Shown in pieces: positions 1 to 6,341 of a stretch of DNA of 12,356 nucleotides. The position numbers were made by a program, and so were the translations under genes. Positions within the stretch are counted from its first letter, which is position 1; every line of letters begins with the position of its first letter. Under the pieces are notes generated by a model. That model worked only from the letters and a program-made list of their open reading frames with translations. It was not told the origin of the DNA and did not search any database. Source of the stretch: Candidatus Aminicenantota bacterium (GTDB lineage Bacteria; Acidobacteriota; Aminicenantia; Aminicenantales; Aminicenantaceae); NCBI GenBank assembly GCA_030607635.1, contig JAUWJP010000022.1, positions 1 to 12,356 of the forward strand, in the 5' to 3' direction.

Positions 1-512
1 GCACAGATATGGCTGGAACCATTTCCGATGTTGGAATATGGGCCGAAGCAGCAGTGTTCTTCCCTGAAAAAATCATGATGACCGCTGATTTATCTGCTCT
101 GGGGATGGGCATCCATGAATCAAGTGCTTTGGACGATGAACCTTATGTAAAATACGTTGTTGGCGCAGATTATACCTTCAGGAATGGGATCTATATCAAT
201 GGGCAATACCTACATGGTTTTATCCACGAAAGAGGCAAAGACAATTTAGAAGATTATTTTATGTTTGGCATAGAGAAGAAATTATTTGACGATAAGTTGA
301 AGCCAACGATTTCCGGAGGTGTGGAGGTAAAGGATTTTAAAGACTTTAAAAATAATTATGCCCTTATTCTCTCGCCTGAAATCGCTTATTATCCTGTCGA
401 CAACGCTGAGGTTATCCTTGGCGTCCGGTGGATAGAGGGAAAAGTCACGACTGCCTTTGGAAGGGTAAAAGATAATGACGAGTTGTATATCAGGGTAAAG
501 TATAGCTTTTAG
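1..512 (+). CDS. Outer-membrane beta-barrel protein, C-terminal part (5' truncated by window edge)
   Basis: The reading frame is open to the left edge (first full codon at 3), so the Met at 9 is probably internal and the true N-terminus lies outside the window. The visible ~169 residues alternate hydrophobic/aromatic and polar residues in short stretches separated by charged turns, as in transmembrane beta strands. The protein ends in LYIRVKYSF. A C-terminal strand with a terminal Phe is the classic signal recognised by the BAM outer-membrane assembly complex. No plug, OmpA-like or TonB motif is visible in this part. I infer a porin-like or transport barrel, but substrate and exact family cannot be assigned from the tail. 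No clear hairpin-plus-U-tract terminator follows the stop. Confidence 0.7.
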   Translation, partial: TDMAGTISDVGIWAEAAVFFPEKIMMTADLSALGMGIHESSALDDEPYVKYVVGADYTFRNGIYINGQYLHGFIHERGKDNLEDYFMFGIEKKLFDDKLKPTISGGVEVKDFKDFKNNYALILSPEIAYYPVDNAEVILGVRWIEGKVTTAFGRVKDNDELYIRVKYSF

Positions 513-806
513 GATGTTATTTTTAATGTGTTGAAGGTTGCAGTGACGAGGCTATCGCTTAGAATGCATGCTTTTTTGCGATCATGTCCATGACTTCAGC
601 CTTGAATTTCTTTTGGATGTCTTTCGGATATGCTTTTCCCATTTCAAATGCTTCTTATTATCCTTTTGCCGCCTGGTTTTTTCGTATCATATAATTACTT
701 CTATATCACAAATATTTCACAAAAATGACTGAATTACGTTGAAAACTACGGTATTAGGATTGAAAGTCCAATACAGGGTAAATTGCTGAAAATAAGAGAG
801 GTTATC
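513..806. other. Intergenic stretch between barrel gene and tRNA; one doubtful 27-codon ORF
   Basis: There is no convincing gene here. The only ORF of note is on the minus strand at 559-642: 27 codons starting MGKAYPKDIQKKF and ending KKHAF. It is lysine-rich and likely helical. Its frame is closed by a TAA shortly upstream, and there is no obvious ribosome binding site. It could be a fragment of a decayed gene or chance. The 660-800 part is AT-rich and shows no clear structure. Confidence 0.4.
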
Positions 807-883
<77 letters not shown>

Positions 884-903
884 ACTGGGAAAATGTTTTT
901 CCT

Positions 904-932
904 ATTATGCCAGATTTTAAGATTTTTTATAA
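904..932 (-). promoter_or_regulatory. Possible promoter of tRNA-Arg
   Basis: On the minus strand CATAAT (909-904) lies about 20 nt before the tRNA 5' end. A weak -35-like TTATAA (932-927) lies 17 nt further upstream. The -10 position is good for a tRNA gene, but the -35 is poor and the area is AT-rich, so this is tentative. Confidence 0.25.
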
Positions 933-954
933 GAGAATTAATATTATAGAAGCC

Positions 955-1000
955 GTAAGGTGGGCTTGATAAATCAAGCCCCTACAATTCAAGCCCTTAC
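955..1000. repeat. Dispersed palindromic repeat, copy 1 (with partial second unit)
   Basis: The core GGGCTTGAT-AA-ATCAAGCCC (962-981) is a perfect 9-bp inverted repeat with a 2-bp centre, followed by CTACA. A half unit, TCAAGCCCTTAC (989-1000), follows at once. The outer hexamers GTAAGG (955-960) and CCTTAC (995-1000) are also complementary, so the whole element can form a longer interrupted hairpin. Related copies are at 2131, 2638 and 6221. It lies just past the 3' end of the broken dehydrogenase gene, but no U-tract follows, so it is not a standard intrinsic terminator. Confidence 0.85.
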
Positions 1001-1011
1001 ACAGATATTAT

Positions 1012-2016
1012 TTAATCATAAACTCTGAGGACAGCGGCGCCGCTGATTTTGCCGGGTTTGAGGAGATTGAGAACTCTATTCGCATCTTCCAATGGAAAAA
1101 CCTGGGTGGTTGTCCGGATGGGAATTTCAGCCGCAATCCGGAGGAGCTCCTCTCCGTCCTGTCTTGTTGCGTTGGCCACGCTGCGAAGGGTCCGCTCGTG
1201 GTAGAGATATTTCACATAATCCATCTCAGGAATCGGAGTCATGTAAATTCCTGCCAAGGCTAGAGTACCACCTTTATCCAGAACTCTTAAAGCTTCGAGA
1301 ACCAGTTCCCCTGCTGGAGCAAAGATGATAGAGCTGTCCATTTTTGTGGGAGGCTCATCTTTTGATATTCCTGTCCAGACAGCTCCGAGTTTGCTGGCCA
1401 GTCTGCGGTGTTCTTAGCTCCGGGTAAAGACATAGACTTCACAGCCCCAGTGGACAGCCACCTGGATAGCAACATGAGCAGAAGCTCCGAACCCGTAGAG
1501 GCCCAGGCGCTGGCCGGGCTTTATCTCGCTCAAGCACAATGCTCTGTAGCCGATAATTCCGGCACAAAGGAGAGGTGCGGCTTTCTCATCAGAGAATATT
1601 TCTGGAATGAGATAGGCAAATTTCTCGGGGATGACTATGTACTCAGCGTAGCCGCCATTTACATGGTAGCCGGTAAAGCGGGCGTTTTCACAGAGGTTCT
1701 CGTTTTCCCGCCGGCAGAACGCACACTTACCGCAGGCAGAATAAAGCCAGGCAACACCGAGCCTGTCCCCTTCTTTAAAGCGAGAAGTGTTTTTCCCAAC
1801 CTTTTCCACAACTCCTACAACCTGATGACCGGGGATTATAAGAAGTTTGACCTCGGGAAGTTCCCCTTCTATGGTATGAAGATCTGTATGGCAGACACCA
1901 CAGACTTTGATACGAAGAAGGATCTCATCAGAGTCTGGTTCTGGGATGGGAAGGTCAACAAGATCAAGGGGATTCTGGTCAATAGGTGCAAATCTTTTCA
2001 AGATCATTGCTTTCAT
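1012..2016 (-). pseudogene. Zinc-dependent alcohol dehydrogenase, interrupted by an in-frame TAA
   Basis: The start at 2016 follows an AAGAGGTG ribosome binding site. Residues 1-200 hold a GroES-like catalytic domain. C42 (in CGVCHTD), H64 (PGHQ) and C151 fit the catalytic zinc ligands, and C95, C98, C101 and C109 fit the structural zinc lobe. The NAD(P)-binding fold begins at the glycine-rich GFGASA (175-180). Codon 201 is TAA (1416-1414). The same frame then continues without a shift for 133 more codons (EHRRLASKLGAVW... to RVYD), giving a normal 334-codon length for the MDR family. It resembles the ~330-residue zinc-binding alcohol dehydrogenase subfamily. One base change from AAA, GAA or CAA would explain the stop. 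The product made as written would lack most of the cofactor domain; restart at the Met at 1341 would yield only a C-terminal piece. Sequencing error is the main alternative. GC content looks higher by eye than in neighbouring genes, which may mean acquisition by transfer. Confidence 0.9.
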
Positions 2017-2046
2017 TGGAGCACCTCTTCCCTTTGAGTATTTATA

Positions 2047-2073
2047 AGTATATGAAGTTTAAGGGGAAGTCAA
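2047..2073 (-). promoter_or_regulatory. Possible promoter of the alcohol dehydrogenase
   Basis: On the minus strand TTGACT (2073-2068) and TATACT (2052-2047) are separated by 15 nt, about 30 nt before the start codon. The hexamers are good but the spacing is short; shifting the -35 to TTTTGA gives 17 nt. Confidence 0.3.
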
Positions 2074-2130
2074 AACAATTCTAGGTGATGGCTATGCGAA
2101 AAAATAGCCTTTCCTTTTTTATGAAAATGC

Positions 2131-2150
2131 GGGCTTGATAAATCAAGCCC
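2131..2150. repeat. Dispersed palindromic repeat, copy 2
   Basis: This is a perfect copy of the GGGCTTGAT-AA-ATCAAGCCC core seen at 962, here followed by GTACA. It lies 13 nt past the 3' end of the Fur-family gene. There is no uridine run on either strand at the right distance for a classical terminator, though the hairpin may protect transcript 3' ends. Confidence 0.85.
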
Positions 2151-2162
2151 GTACATCAAAGG

Positions 2163-2591
2163 TTATTTTTTCTGGCATTTTCTGCAGTAGCCAAAAACCT
2201 GGATCGAAAATTTTTCCATCATGAAGTGACTTTCTTTTCCTACCTTGTTTAGTATTGTTCGGATTCTCTCATGGGAAAATTCTTTAACCTCACCGCAAGA
2301 AAGGCAAACTAAATGGCCGTGGGCTGCCTTAACAACATCAGGCTCGTAATGGCTGTGACTCTCTCCAAAGTCAATCTCACTCACCAGGCCGCTCTTTACC
2401 AGGAGGCTTAATGTCCGGTAAATAGTAGCCAGAGAAACTTTGTGGCCTTTGCTTTTCAGCCTTTTGTGGATTTCATAGGCATTAGGGTGAACCTTTTTAG
2501 AAGAAAATATTTCCTTAAAGATTAGATTCCTGGGCCGGGTAAATTTTAGCCTTTGAGAATTCAGATAATCCTGGAATTCCTTAAGTTCCAT
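2163..2591 (-). CDS. Fur-family metal-dependent transcriptional repressor
   Basis: 142 residues, the usual length for Fur/PerR/Zur proteins. The N-terminal winged helix spans about 1-80, with recognition helix SLATIYRTLSLLVKSG (53-68). The C-terminal dimerisation and metal-binding domain follows, with the HGH motif (91-93) and two CxxC pairs, CLSC (96-99) and CRKC (136-139), which normally hold a structural zinc. At the position where PerR has its oxidisable Asp (EVKEF, residue 104) this protein has Glu, and the upstream ligand in SHYEPD is also Glu. Both choices favour a Fur-type iron sensor over a PerR peroxide sensor, but the subfamily is not certain. The protein would act in the cytoplasm by binding promoter dyads when metal is bound. 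No strong ribosome binding site is visible before the ATG (only GGACAG). The gene stands alone between two palindromic repeats, and its targets are not evident here. Confidence 0.93.
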   Translation of the reverse strand: MELKEFQDYLNSQRLKFTRPRNLIFKEIFSSKKVHPNAYEIHKRLKSKGHKVSLATIYRTLSLLVKSGLVSEIDFGESHSHYEPDVVKAAHGHLVCLSCGEVKEFSHERIRTILNKVGKESHFMMEKFSIQVFGYCRKCQKK

Positions 2592-2637
2592 ACTTACTGT
2601 CCAAAAATGGTGGCTGTATCCATTTTTTTCAAAAGGT

Positions 2638-2657
2638 GGGCTTGATGAATCAAGCCC
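2638..2657. repeat. Dispersed palindromic repeat, copy 3
   Basis: GGGCTTGAT-GA-ATCAAGCCC followed by CTACAAAA. It differs from copy 1 by one central base and shares its left flank AAGGT. It sits between the stop of the YprB-like gene and the start of the Fur-family gene. Confidence 0.85.
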
Positions 2658-2682
2658 CTACAAAATTATATATTCTACAGAT

Positions 2683-4008
2683 TTATGTTTTCTTTTCTTT
2701 TTGTCTTTGGATTTTGCGCTTTAGCCTTTCCCGCCTGTGGGTAAAATCTTTCTCGTAATAAGAGGAAAAGTCGAGAGAAAGGACATACCCTTCTTCTGCT
2801 ATTTTTCTTGCCTCCTCATATTTTTTCTCTTTGTGTTCGAGATACATGGCAAGTTCTCTGAAGGAGAGAAGCAGATCTTTAGATTGTGTATTTGAAGAGG
2901 TCATCTCTTTCCATAATGAAACAGCACTTTTCCACTCTTGATTTTTCTTGAAATAATAAGAAATCTTTTTCTTGGCCGCGAGAGATAACTCATCCGATAA
3001 TCCCCTCTCAAGATCCCGGTTGAAGAAATGAACGGATTTCTCGGCCTCTCCTATATTTTCCATCACTCTCCCTGCACCGTAGAGGGCCATGGCATCTGTA
3101 AATTTCTTTTCTTTCTCTTCAGAAAAGATGAAAGAGCCGACAATTATAACTCCTAAAAGAGAAAGAATATCCTCCTGGTTATGGTAGAGGATAGGCTCAA
3201 TCAGTTCAAAATTCCCTGTGTTTAGATATTCAAAATATCTCCAGGGAATCTCAGCTGAGGGAATATCTTCTGAACGATCTGCCTCAACGACCTCACGGGC
3301 AAGATGGTAAAGCCGGCAGCTTTCGTACTTGTGCTTCCAGAGACTTCGGGCTGGAAAGAGAAAATCAAGATGAGGAAGTTCATTGAGGATGAAAGGCTGC
3401 TTGTGGAGGATAAAGCGTGTCTCAAGCAGGGGCATATCGAAACATTTTCCGTTAAATGTTACTACTGATTGAAAGTTCATCTGAGAAAAAAACTGCCCAA
3501 GCTCCTGAATCATCCTTTCTTCTTCAGCAAGCTCTCCGAGGAAGAACTGGGCTACATAGAATTTATCATCTCTGTAGAAACCTAGACCTACGAGAAAAGC
3601 GACAACCCCTGTTCCCCCGGATAGTCCCGTTGTTTCCAGGTCGATGAAGAGGGCTGTGGAGAGGTCAAGGTTTTCAAATGCGCTTTCCTTGCTTAGACAG
3701 GTAAGAATGTTTCCTTTTATCTCCAAACCCGAAGATATGGTAACTTTTCCGTATTTGACGTCCAGAGGATACGGATTTTCGAAAAACTGAAGGGGTTCCC
3801 TTTTGAGAGGCTCGAAGGGCGGCGTTTTGGGTTCTGAAGGTTTTTCCTGGCGGGTGAGACTGATAAGGTGTTCTAGTTTATCCTTGACGGATAGATCCTC
3901 GGCTTTTTGGATCTCTTTCCAGGTATCTTTCACAAGCTGGGATTTAGAGCGAGTGCGAGCCTCTCTTTCTTTTTTCAGTCGTTCCAGTTTATCTTTGATG
4001 TCAGCCAT
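2683..4008 (-). CDS. yprB: YprB-like protein with RNase H-fold (DEDD) exonuclease domain and helical-repeat tail
   Basis: 441 residues in three parts. Residues 1-60 are charged, helical and lysine/glutamate-rich. About 115-295 form an RNase H-like DEDD exonuclease fold: motif I FIDLETTGLSGG (D123, E125), motif II FNGKCFD (D191), the conserved LPHLDFLFPARSLW stretch (211-224), and motif III HNQEDILSL (276-284, D280). All four acidic residues expected for two-metal catalysis seem present. From 300 to 430 the chain is made of paired helices that look TPR-like. This matches Bacillus YprB and related uncharacterised proteins of the RNase_H_2 group; the substrate is unknown, and a cytoplasmic nuclease role is inferred. 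The ATG at 4008 has no ribosome binding site of its own. A leader ORF with a strong site ends 12 nt upstream in the same frame, so expression may depend on re-initiation. Confidence 0.85.
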   Translation of the reverse strand: MADIKDKLERLKKEREARTRSKSQLVKDTWKEIQKAEDLSVKDKLEHLISLTRQEKPSEPKTPPFEPLKREPLQFFENPYPLDVKYGKVTISSGLEIKGNILTCLSKESAFENLDLSTALFIDLETTGLSGGTGVVAFLVGLGFYRDDKFYVAQFFLGELAEEERMIQELGQFFSQMNFQSVVTFNGKCFDMPLLETRFILHKQPFILNELPHLDFLFPARSLWKHKYESCRLYHLAREVVEADRSEDIPSAEIPWRYFEYLNTGNFELIEPILYHNQEDILSLLGVIIVGSFIFSEEKEKKFTDAMALYGAGRVMENIGEAEKSVHFFNRDLERGLSDELSLAAKKKISYYFKKNQEWKSAVSLWKEMTSSNTQSKDLLLSFRELAMYLEHKEKKYEEARKIAEEGYVLSLDFSSYYEKDFTHRRERLKRKIQRQKEKKT

Positions 4009-4020
4009 TTTTAAGTTAGT

Positions 4021-4068
4021 TTAAGCGGGCAATATTTTGCCACGCATGTTCGCCTGAGAATGGAACAT
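4021..4068 (-). CDS. 15-codon leader ORF upstream of the YprB-like gene
   Basis: On the minus strand CAGGAG (4080-4075) lies 6 nt before an ATG that opens MFHSQANMRGKILPA and then TAA. The stop is 12 nt before the yprB ATG and in the same frame. The strong ribosome binding site here contrasts with none at yprB. Two readings fit: a short leader whose translation sets re-initiation at yprB, or the real N-terminus of yprB cut by a recent stop. The first seems somewhat likelier, because the upstream residues do not extend any conserved domain. It is too short to judge by composition. Confidence 0.4.
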   Translation of the reverse strand: MFHSQANMRGKILPA

Positions 4069-4099
4069 CTTATTCTCCTGATGAACCAAACAGATCAAA

Positions 4100-4105
4100 A
4101 TTATA
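4100..4105 (-). promoter_or_regulatory. -10 element of the leader-yprB transcript
   Basis: A perfect TATAAT on the minus strand, about 25 nt before the leader ribosome binding site. No good -35 lies 16-18 nt upstream (only TTTAAA-like sequence), so it may need an activator or be intrinsically weak. It overlaps the proximal dyad, which suggests repression by occlusion. Confidence 0.45.
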
Positions 4106-4119
4106 ACTCTTAGTTATAA
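4101..4119. promoter_or_regulatory. Operator-like dyad, proximal copy
   Basis: TTATAACT-CTT-AGTTATAA, a perfect 8-bp inverted repeat with a 3-bp spacer. It shares its 7-bp arms with a second dyad 40 bp away and overlaps the TATAAT of the leader-yprB promoter. The regulator is unknown; it does not match the Fur box or the PerR box well. Confidence 0.6.
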
Positions 4120-4141
4120 AAATTTAAAATTATTTAGAAAA

Positions 4142-4158
4142 TATAACTGTAAGTTATA
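4142..4158. promoter_or_regulatory. Operator-like dyad, distal copy
   Basis: TATAACT-GTA-AGTTATA, with the same 7-bp arms as the dyad at 4102-4118, a different 3-bp spacer, and a centre-to-centre distance of 40 bp (about four helical turns). Conserved arms with a free centre are what a dimeric regulator binding twice on one DNA face would leave. Confidence 0.6.
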
Positions 4159-4187
4159 AACACATGATCTGCTTTTCTCGTTTTTTC

Positions 4188-4607
4188 TCACTCTCCCATA
4201 AACTGGAGGAGGACCATACGGGAGCGGGAGCGGTTATCGAAGTCGAGAAACACAATCTGCTGCCATGTTCCAAGATTAAGCGCGCCATTGGAAAACGGGA
4301 CATTAAGAGATGCTCCGACGAGTGAAGCCCGGACATGAGAAAAACCGTTTCCGTCTCCCCACTTTGCATCATGATGATAGGTGACATTGCTGGGGATTAC
4401 TTTTTCCATGAACTCAGAGAAGTCTTCAACGAGGCCAGGTTCATGCTCGATTGTCGTCAGACCGCCGGTTGATCCTGGAACAAACAGGTTGAGGATTCCG
4501 TTCTGGAGTCTATTCTCAGACAGCTTCTTGGAAACCTCCTGGGTAAGATCCTTCATGTCGGTAAATCCGCGTGTTGAAAAGCTTAAGGAATCGCTGATAA
4601 TTTTCAT
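4188..4607 (-). CDS. yjbQ: YjbQ/UPF0047 family protein (secondary thiamine-phosphate synthase type)
   Basis: 139 residues, the full length of this single-domain family. The start follows a strong AAGGAG 8 nt upstream. Family hallmarks are present in order: the strand STRGFTDMKDLT, VPGSTGGLTTIEHEP (44-57, the active-site His/Thr area), YHHDAKWGDGNGFSHVRASLVG (77-98 with H78, H79, H91), and the closing GTWQQIVFLDFDNRSRSR (113-130). The E. coli homologue YjbQ was reported to have weak thiamine-phosphate synthase activity; the physiological role remains open, so the name is by family only. It lies on the same strand as the HD phosphohydrolase and the YprB-like gene, with gaps of 128 and 179 nt, so a single operon is not required. 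Confidence 0.9.
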   Translation of the reverse strand: MKIISDSLSFSTRGFTDMKDLTQEVSKKLSENRLQNGILNLFVPGSTGGLTTIEHEPGLVEDFSEFMEKVIPSNVTYHHDAKWGDGNGFSHVRASLVGASLNVPFSNGALNLGTWQQIVFLDFDNRSRSRMVLLQFMGE

Positions 4608-4735
4608 TGCAAAATCTCCTTAATAATCATAAGGCAAATGCTGTTAGGCGTAAAGCTTAAAACAAAAATGAGAAAACTATAAAGTATCTCAAGGAAATTA
4701 TCGAGAAATAAGAAAGCAAAGAAAATGAAAGAGAT

Positions 4736-5767
4736 TCAAAAAGCTGGCCAGGAACGCGGGAAGAATATCTTTTCGTACAAGCCCAAGGCATAACGGTCGG
4801 TCATTCCGGCAATAAAATCTCCTGTTCTCTTCTCTAAAGAATCGTCCTGAGGATAGGGTTTTATATAATCCTCGGGATTTTTAAGAACATATTCATACAG
4901 ATCTGTAATAATTTTCTCTACTTTTTCAATTTCAGGTCTTGCTTGGGGGTTGAAATAAACCTTTTCGTACAAGAAATCGCGGAGATCAGTAATGGCTTTT
5001 TTTATTTCTTTGCTTATAGCAATCTTCTCTAAACCTGCCTTTAAACTGGCATCGACCACATCCTCTACCATTCTATCAATTCGGGAAGCATGCCATTTGC
5101 CTAAAACTTGGATAAGATATGAAGGAATATCTTTTTCTTTTATTACTTCAGCCCTCCTCGCATCATCGATGTCATGATTGACGTAGGCAATTATATCCGA
5201 GACTCTAGCTACCTGACCTTCAAGGGTAAAGGGCATATTCTGCTTTTCATCATCGAGAATTTCTCCCCGACCTTTTGAGTGCTTGAAAATGCCGTCCCTG
5301 ACTTCATACGTCAGGTTTAATCCTTTCCCTTCCCATTCAATCTTCTCAACCACACGAAGGCTCTGTTCATAATGGCTAAAGCCATCCGGCAGGAGTTTGG
5401 CCAACGTTTCCTCCCCTGCATGGCCGAATGGCGTGTGCCCCAGGTCATGGCCTAAAGCAATGGCCTCGGTTAAATCCTCATTCAACCGGAGAGCTTTAGT
5501 GATAGTGCGGGCTATCTGAGAAACCTCCAAGGTGTGGGTTAACCGAGTTCTGTAGTGGTCTCCAAACGGAGCAAGAAAAACCTGAGTTTTTTGCTTTAAT
5601 CTACGGAAGGATTTAGAGTGGATAATCCTGTCCCGATCGCGCTGGAATTCGGTCCTTAATGGATGAAGAGTTACAGGGCGCTCTCTCCCTCTTGTCTGGG
5701 AGCTAAAGCAAGCTTTTGGTGATAAAGTCTCTCTTTCAATCTTCTCAAGCTTTTCTCTGATGTTCAT
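4736..5767 (-). CDS. dgt: Deoxyguanosinetriphosphate triphosphohydrolase-like protein (HD domain)
   Basis: 343 residues, normal for the dGTPase-like (type 2) group that splits dNTPs to nucleoside plus triphosphate. The HD-domain metal site is complete in the N-terminal half: RTRLTHTLEV (H78), then ALGHDLGHTPFGHAGEE (H107, D108, H116), and later AYVNHDIDDARRAEV with the distal Asp. The R/K-rich stretch SFRRLKQKTQVF before the HD site is typical. The frame stays open to an ATG at 5983. I prefer ATG 5767 (MNIREKLEKIE) because AGGGGAT lies upstream at good spacing, the family normally starts there, and an extended -10 promoter lies inside the extra N-terminal stretch. The C-terminus (FFPRSWPAF) is intact. 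The role is control of dNTP pools in the cytoplasm. Confidence 0.93.
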   Translation of the reverse strand: MNIREKLEKIERETLSPKACFSSQTRGRERPVTLHPLRTEFQRDRDRIIHSKSFRRLKQKTQVFLAPFGDHYRTRLTHTLEVSQIARTITKALRLNEDLTEAIALGHDLGHTPFGHAGEETLAKLLPDGFSHYEQSLRVVEKIEWEGKGLNLTYEVRDGIFKHSKGRGEILDDEKQNMPFTLEGQVARVSDIIAYVNHDIDDARRAEVIKEKDIPSYLIQVLGKWHASRIDRMVEDVVDASLKAGLEKIAISKEIKKAITDLRDFLYEKVYFNPQARPEIEKVEKIITDLYEYVLKNPEDYIKPYPQDDSLEKRTGDFIAGMTDRYALGLYEKIFFPRSWPAF

Positions 5768-5933
5768 TAAATTATCCCCTGCTAAACATTTTCCTTTTTT
5801 GTGTATAGCTAATAATATTTTTGGGATCAATCCACTTGAAATCTGCGAATTTGTAGGCAAGGAATTTTCTTTCAAGTTTTTTTCTATCAGCCATGAATTA
5901 AGCTCGCCGTGGAACGGTTTTTTATGGTAGCAC

Positions 5934-5942
5934 ATTATAACA
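5934..5942 (-). promoter_or_regulatory. Extended -10 promoter for the dGTPase-like gene
   Basis: The minus strand reads TGT-TATAAT (5942-5934), a perfect extended -10. No good -35 is needed or seen. Transcription would begin near 5927, leaving a 5' leader of about 160 nt before the ATG at 5767 and placing the alternative upstream ATG (5983) outside the transcript. Confidence 0.45.
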
Positions 5943-6094
5943 TACGCCCACCATCTATTCATATTCAATATAAGCATCTCCATTTCCGTGATAACTGGTT
6001 GCTATGTTCAGGACAAAGGTTTTAGGAAATAGCTGCAGCGACCATTGAAGAAAGGCTCAGACTACATGGTTCCAAAACACGTTGCTTTTGCCCC

Positions 6095-6198
6095 AGAATA
6101 AATGGGGCCAGGCCCCATTTTGTACATTTTGTAAGAAAGAGGACATTCTCAACTTGAGGACATAACAGCAGAAAATGGGGCCTGGCCCCATTTATTCT
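6095..6198. repeat. REP/BIME-like element: two 27-bp perfect inverted arms, each itself palindromic
   Basis: The left arm, 6095-6121, begins AGAATAAATGGGG. The right arm, 6172-6198, is its exact reverse complement. The spacer is 50 nt. Each arm holds its own dyad, AATGGGGCC-AGGCCCCATT. The spacer contains a direct repeat GAGGACAT at 6139 and 6156. Paired palindromes of this kind are the form of REP elements mobilised by Y1-family (RAYT) transposases. No transposase gene is present in the window, so this would be a non-autonomous copy. Confidence 0.75.
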
Positions 6199-6220
6199 CC
6201 TTCCATATTCAATAAAGTGT

Positions 6221-6246
6221 GGGTTTGATGAATCAAATCTCTACAT
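6221..6246. repeat. Dispersed palindromic repeat, copy 4 (degenerate)
   Basis: GGGTTTGATGAATCAAATCTCTACA aligns with the core at 2638 with about four changes, some in complementary positions (C to T on the left arm, matching G to A on the right), so most of the hairpin is kept. It lies about 95 nt upstream of yggS, right after the REP-like element. Confidence 0.65.
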
Positions 6247-6341
6247 GAGAATGCTTGAATTTTTTGAGCTATTTGATTAAGGTTAAATCTTGTTACAAGA
6301 GATAATAGGGTTTAGCACTTTCAGCGTAATTGAAAAAGAAC

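Larger units (their letters stand above)
5984..6329. other. Intergenic region between divergent dgt and yggS, filled mostly by repeats
   Basis: Of these 346 nt, 6095-6198 is a REP/BIME-like inverted-repeat element and 6221-6246 a degenerate copy of the GGGCTTGAT repeat. The part from 5984 to 6094 shows no ORF or clear structure. Just before yggS there is GATAAT (near 6301) and a small dyad CTTGT-T-ACAAG (6289-6299) that might belong to its promoter, but no convincing -35 was found. Confidence 0.5.

Noticed and set aside
559..642. Minus-strand ORF of 27 codons (MGKAYPKDIQKKF...)
   Set aside because: Very short, no ribosome binding site, closed upstream by TAA, and no family recognised. Listed only as a possible remnant within the intergenic entry.
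1012..2016. Recoding of TAA as a sense codon in the dehydrogenase
   Set aside because: Other genes in the window end normally on TAA, and there is no structure typical of programmed readthrough. A mutation or sequence error is simpler.
1414..2037. Long plus-strand ORF opposite the dehydrogenase gene
   Set aside because: It is an antisense shadow of a gene whose minus-strand translation carries complete zinc-ligand and Rossmann motifs.
2090..2120. Hairpin GGCTAT/ATAGCC followed by a T-rich run on the plus strand, resembling an intrinsic terminator
   Set aside because: No plus-strand gene ends nearby; on the minus strand, where the Fur-family gene ends, the T-run lies on the wrong side. The stem has only six pairs.
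4101..4158. The twin dyads as Fur or PerR boxes bound by the nearby Fur-family protein
   Set aside because: Arms TATAACT/AGTTATA with a 3-bp spacer do not fit the GATAAT-based Fur box or the 7-1-7 PerR box; kept as sites of an unknown regulator.
5768..5983. N-terminal extension of the dGTPase-like protein to the ATG at 5983
   Set aside because: A promoter -10 lies inside it, a good ribosome binding site precedes ATG 5767, and the extra residues do not resemble the family.
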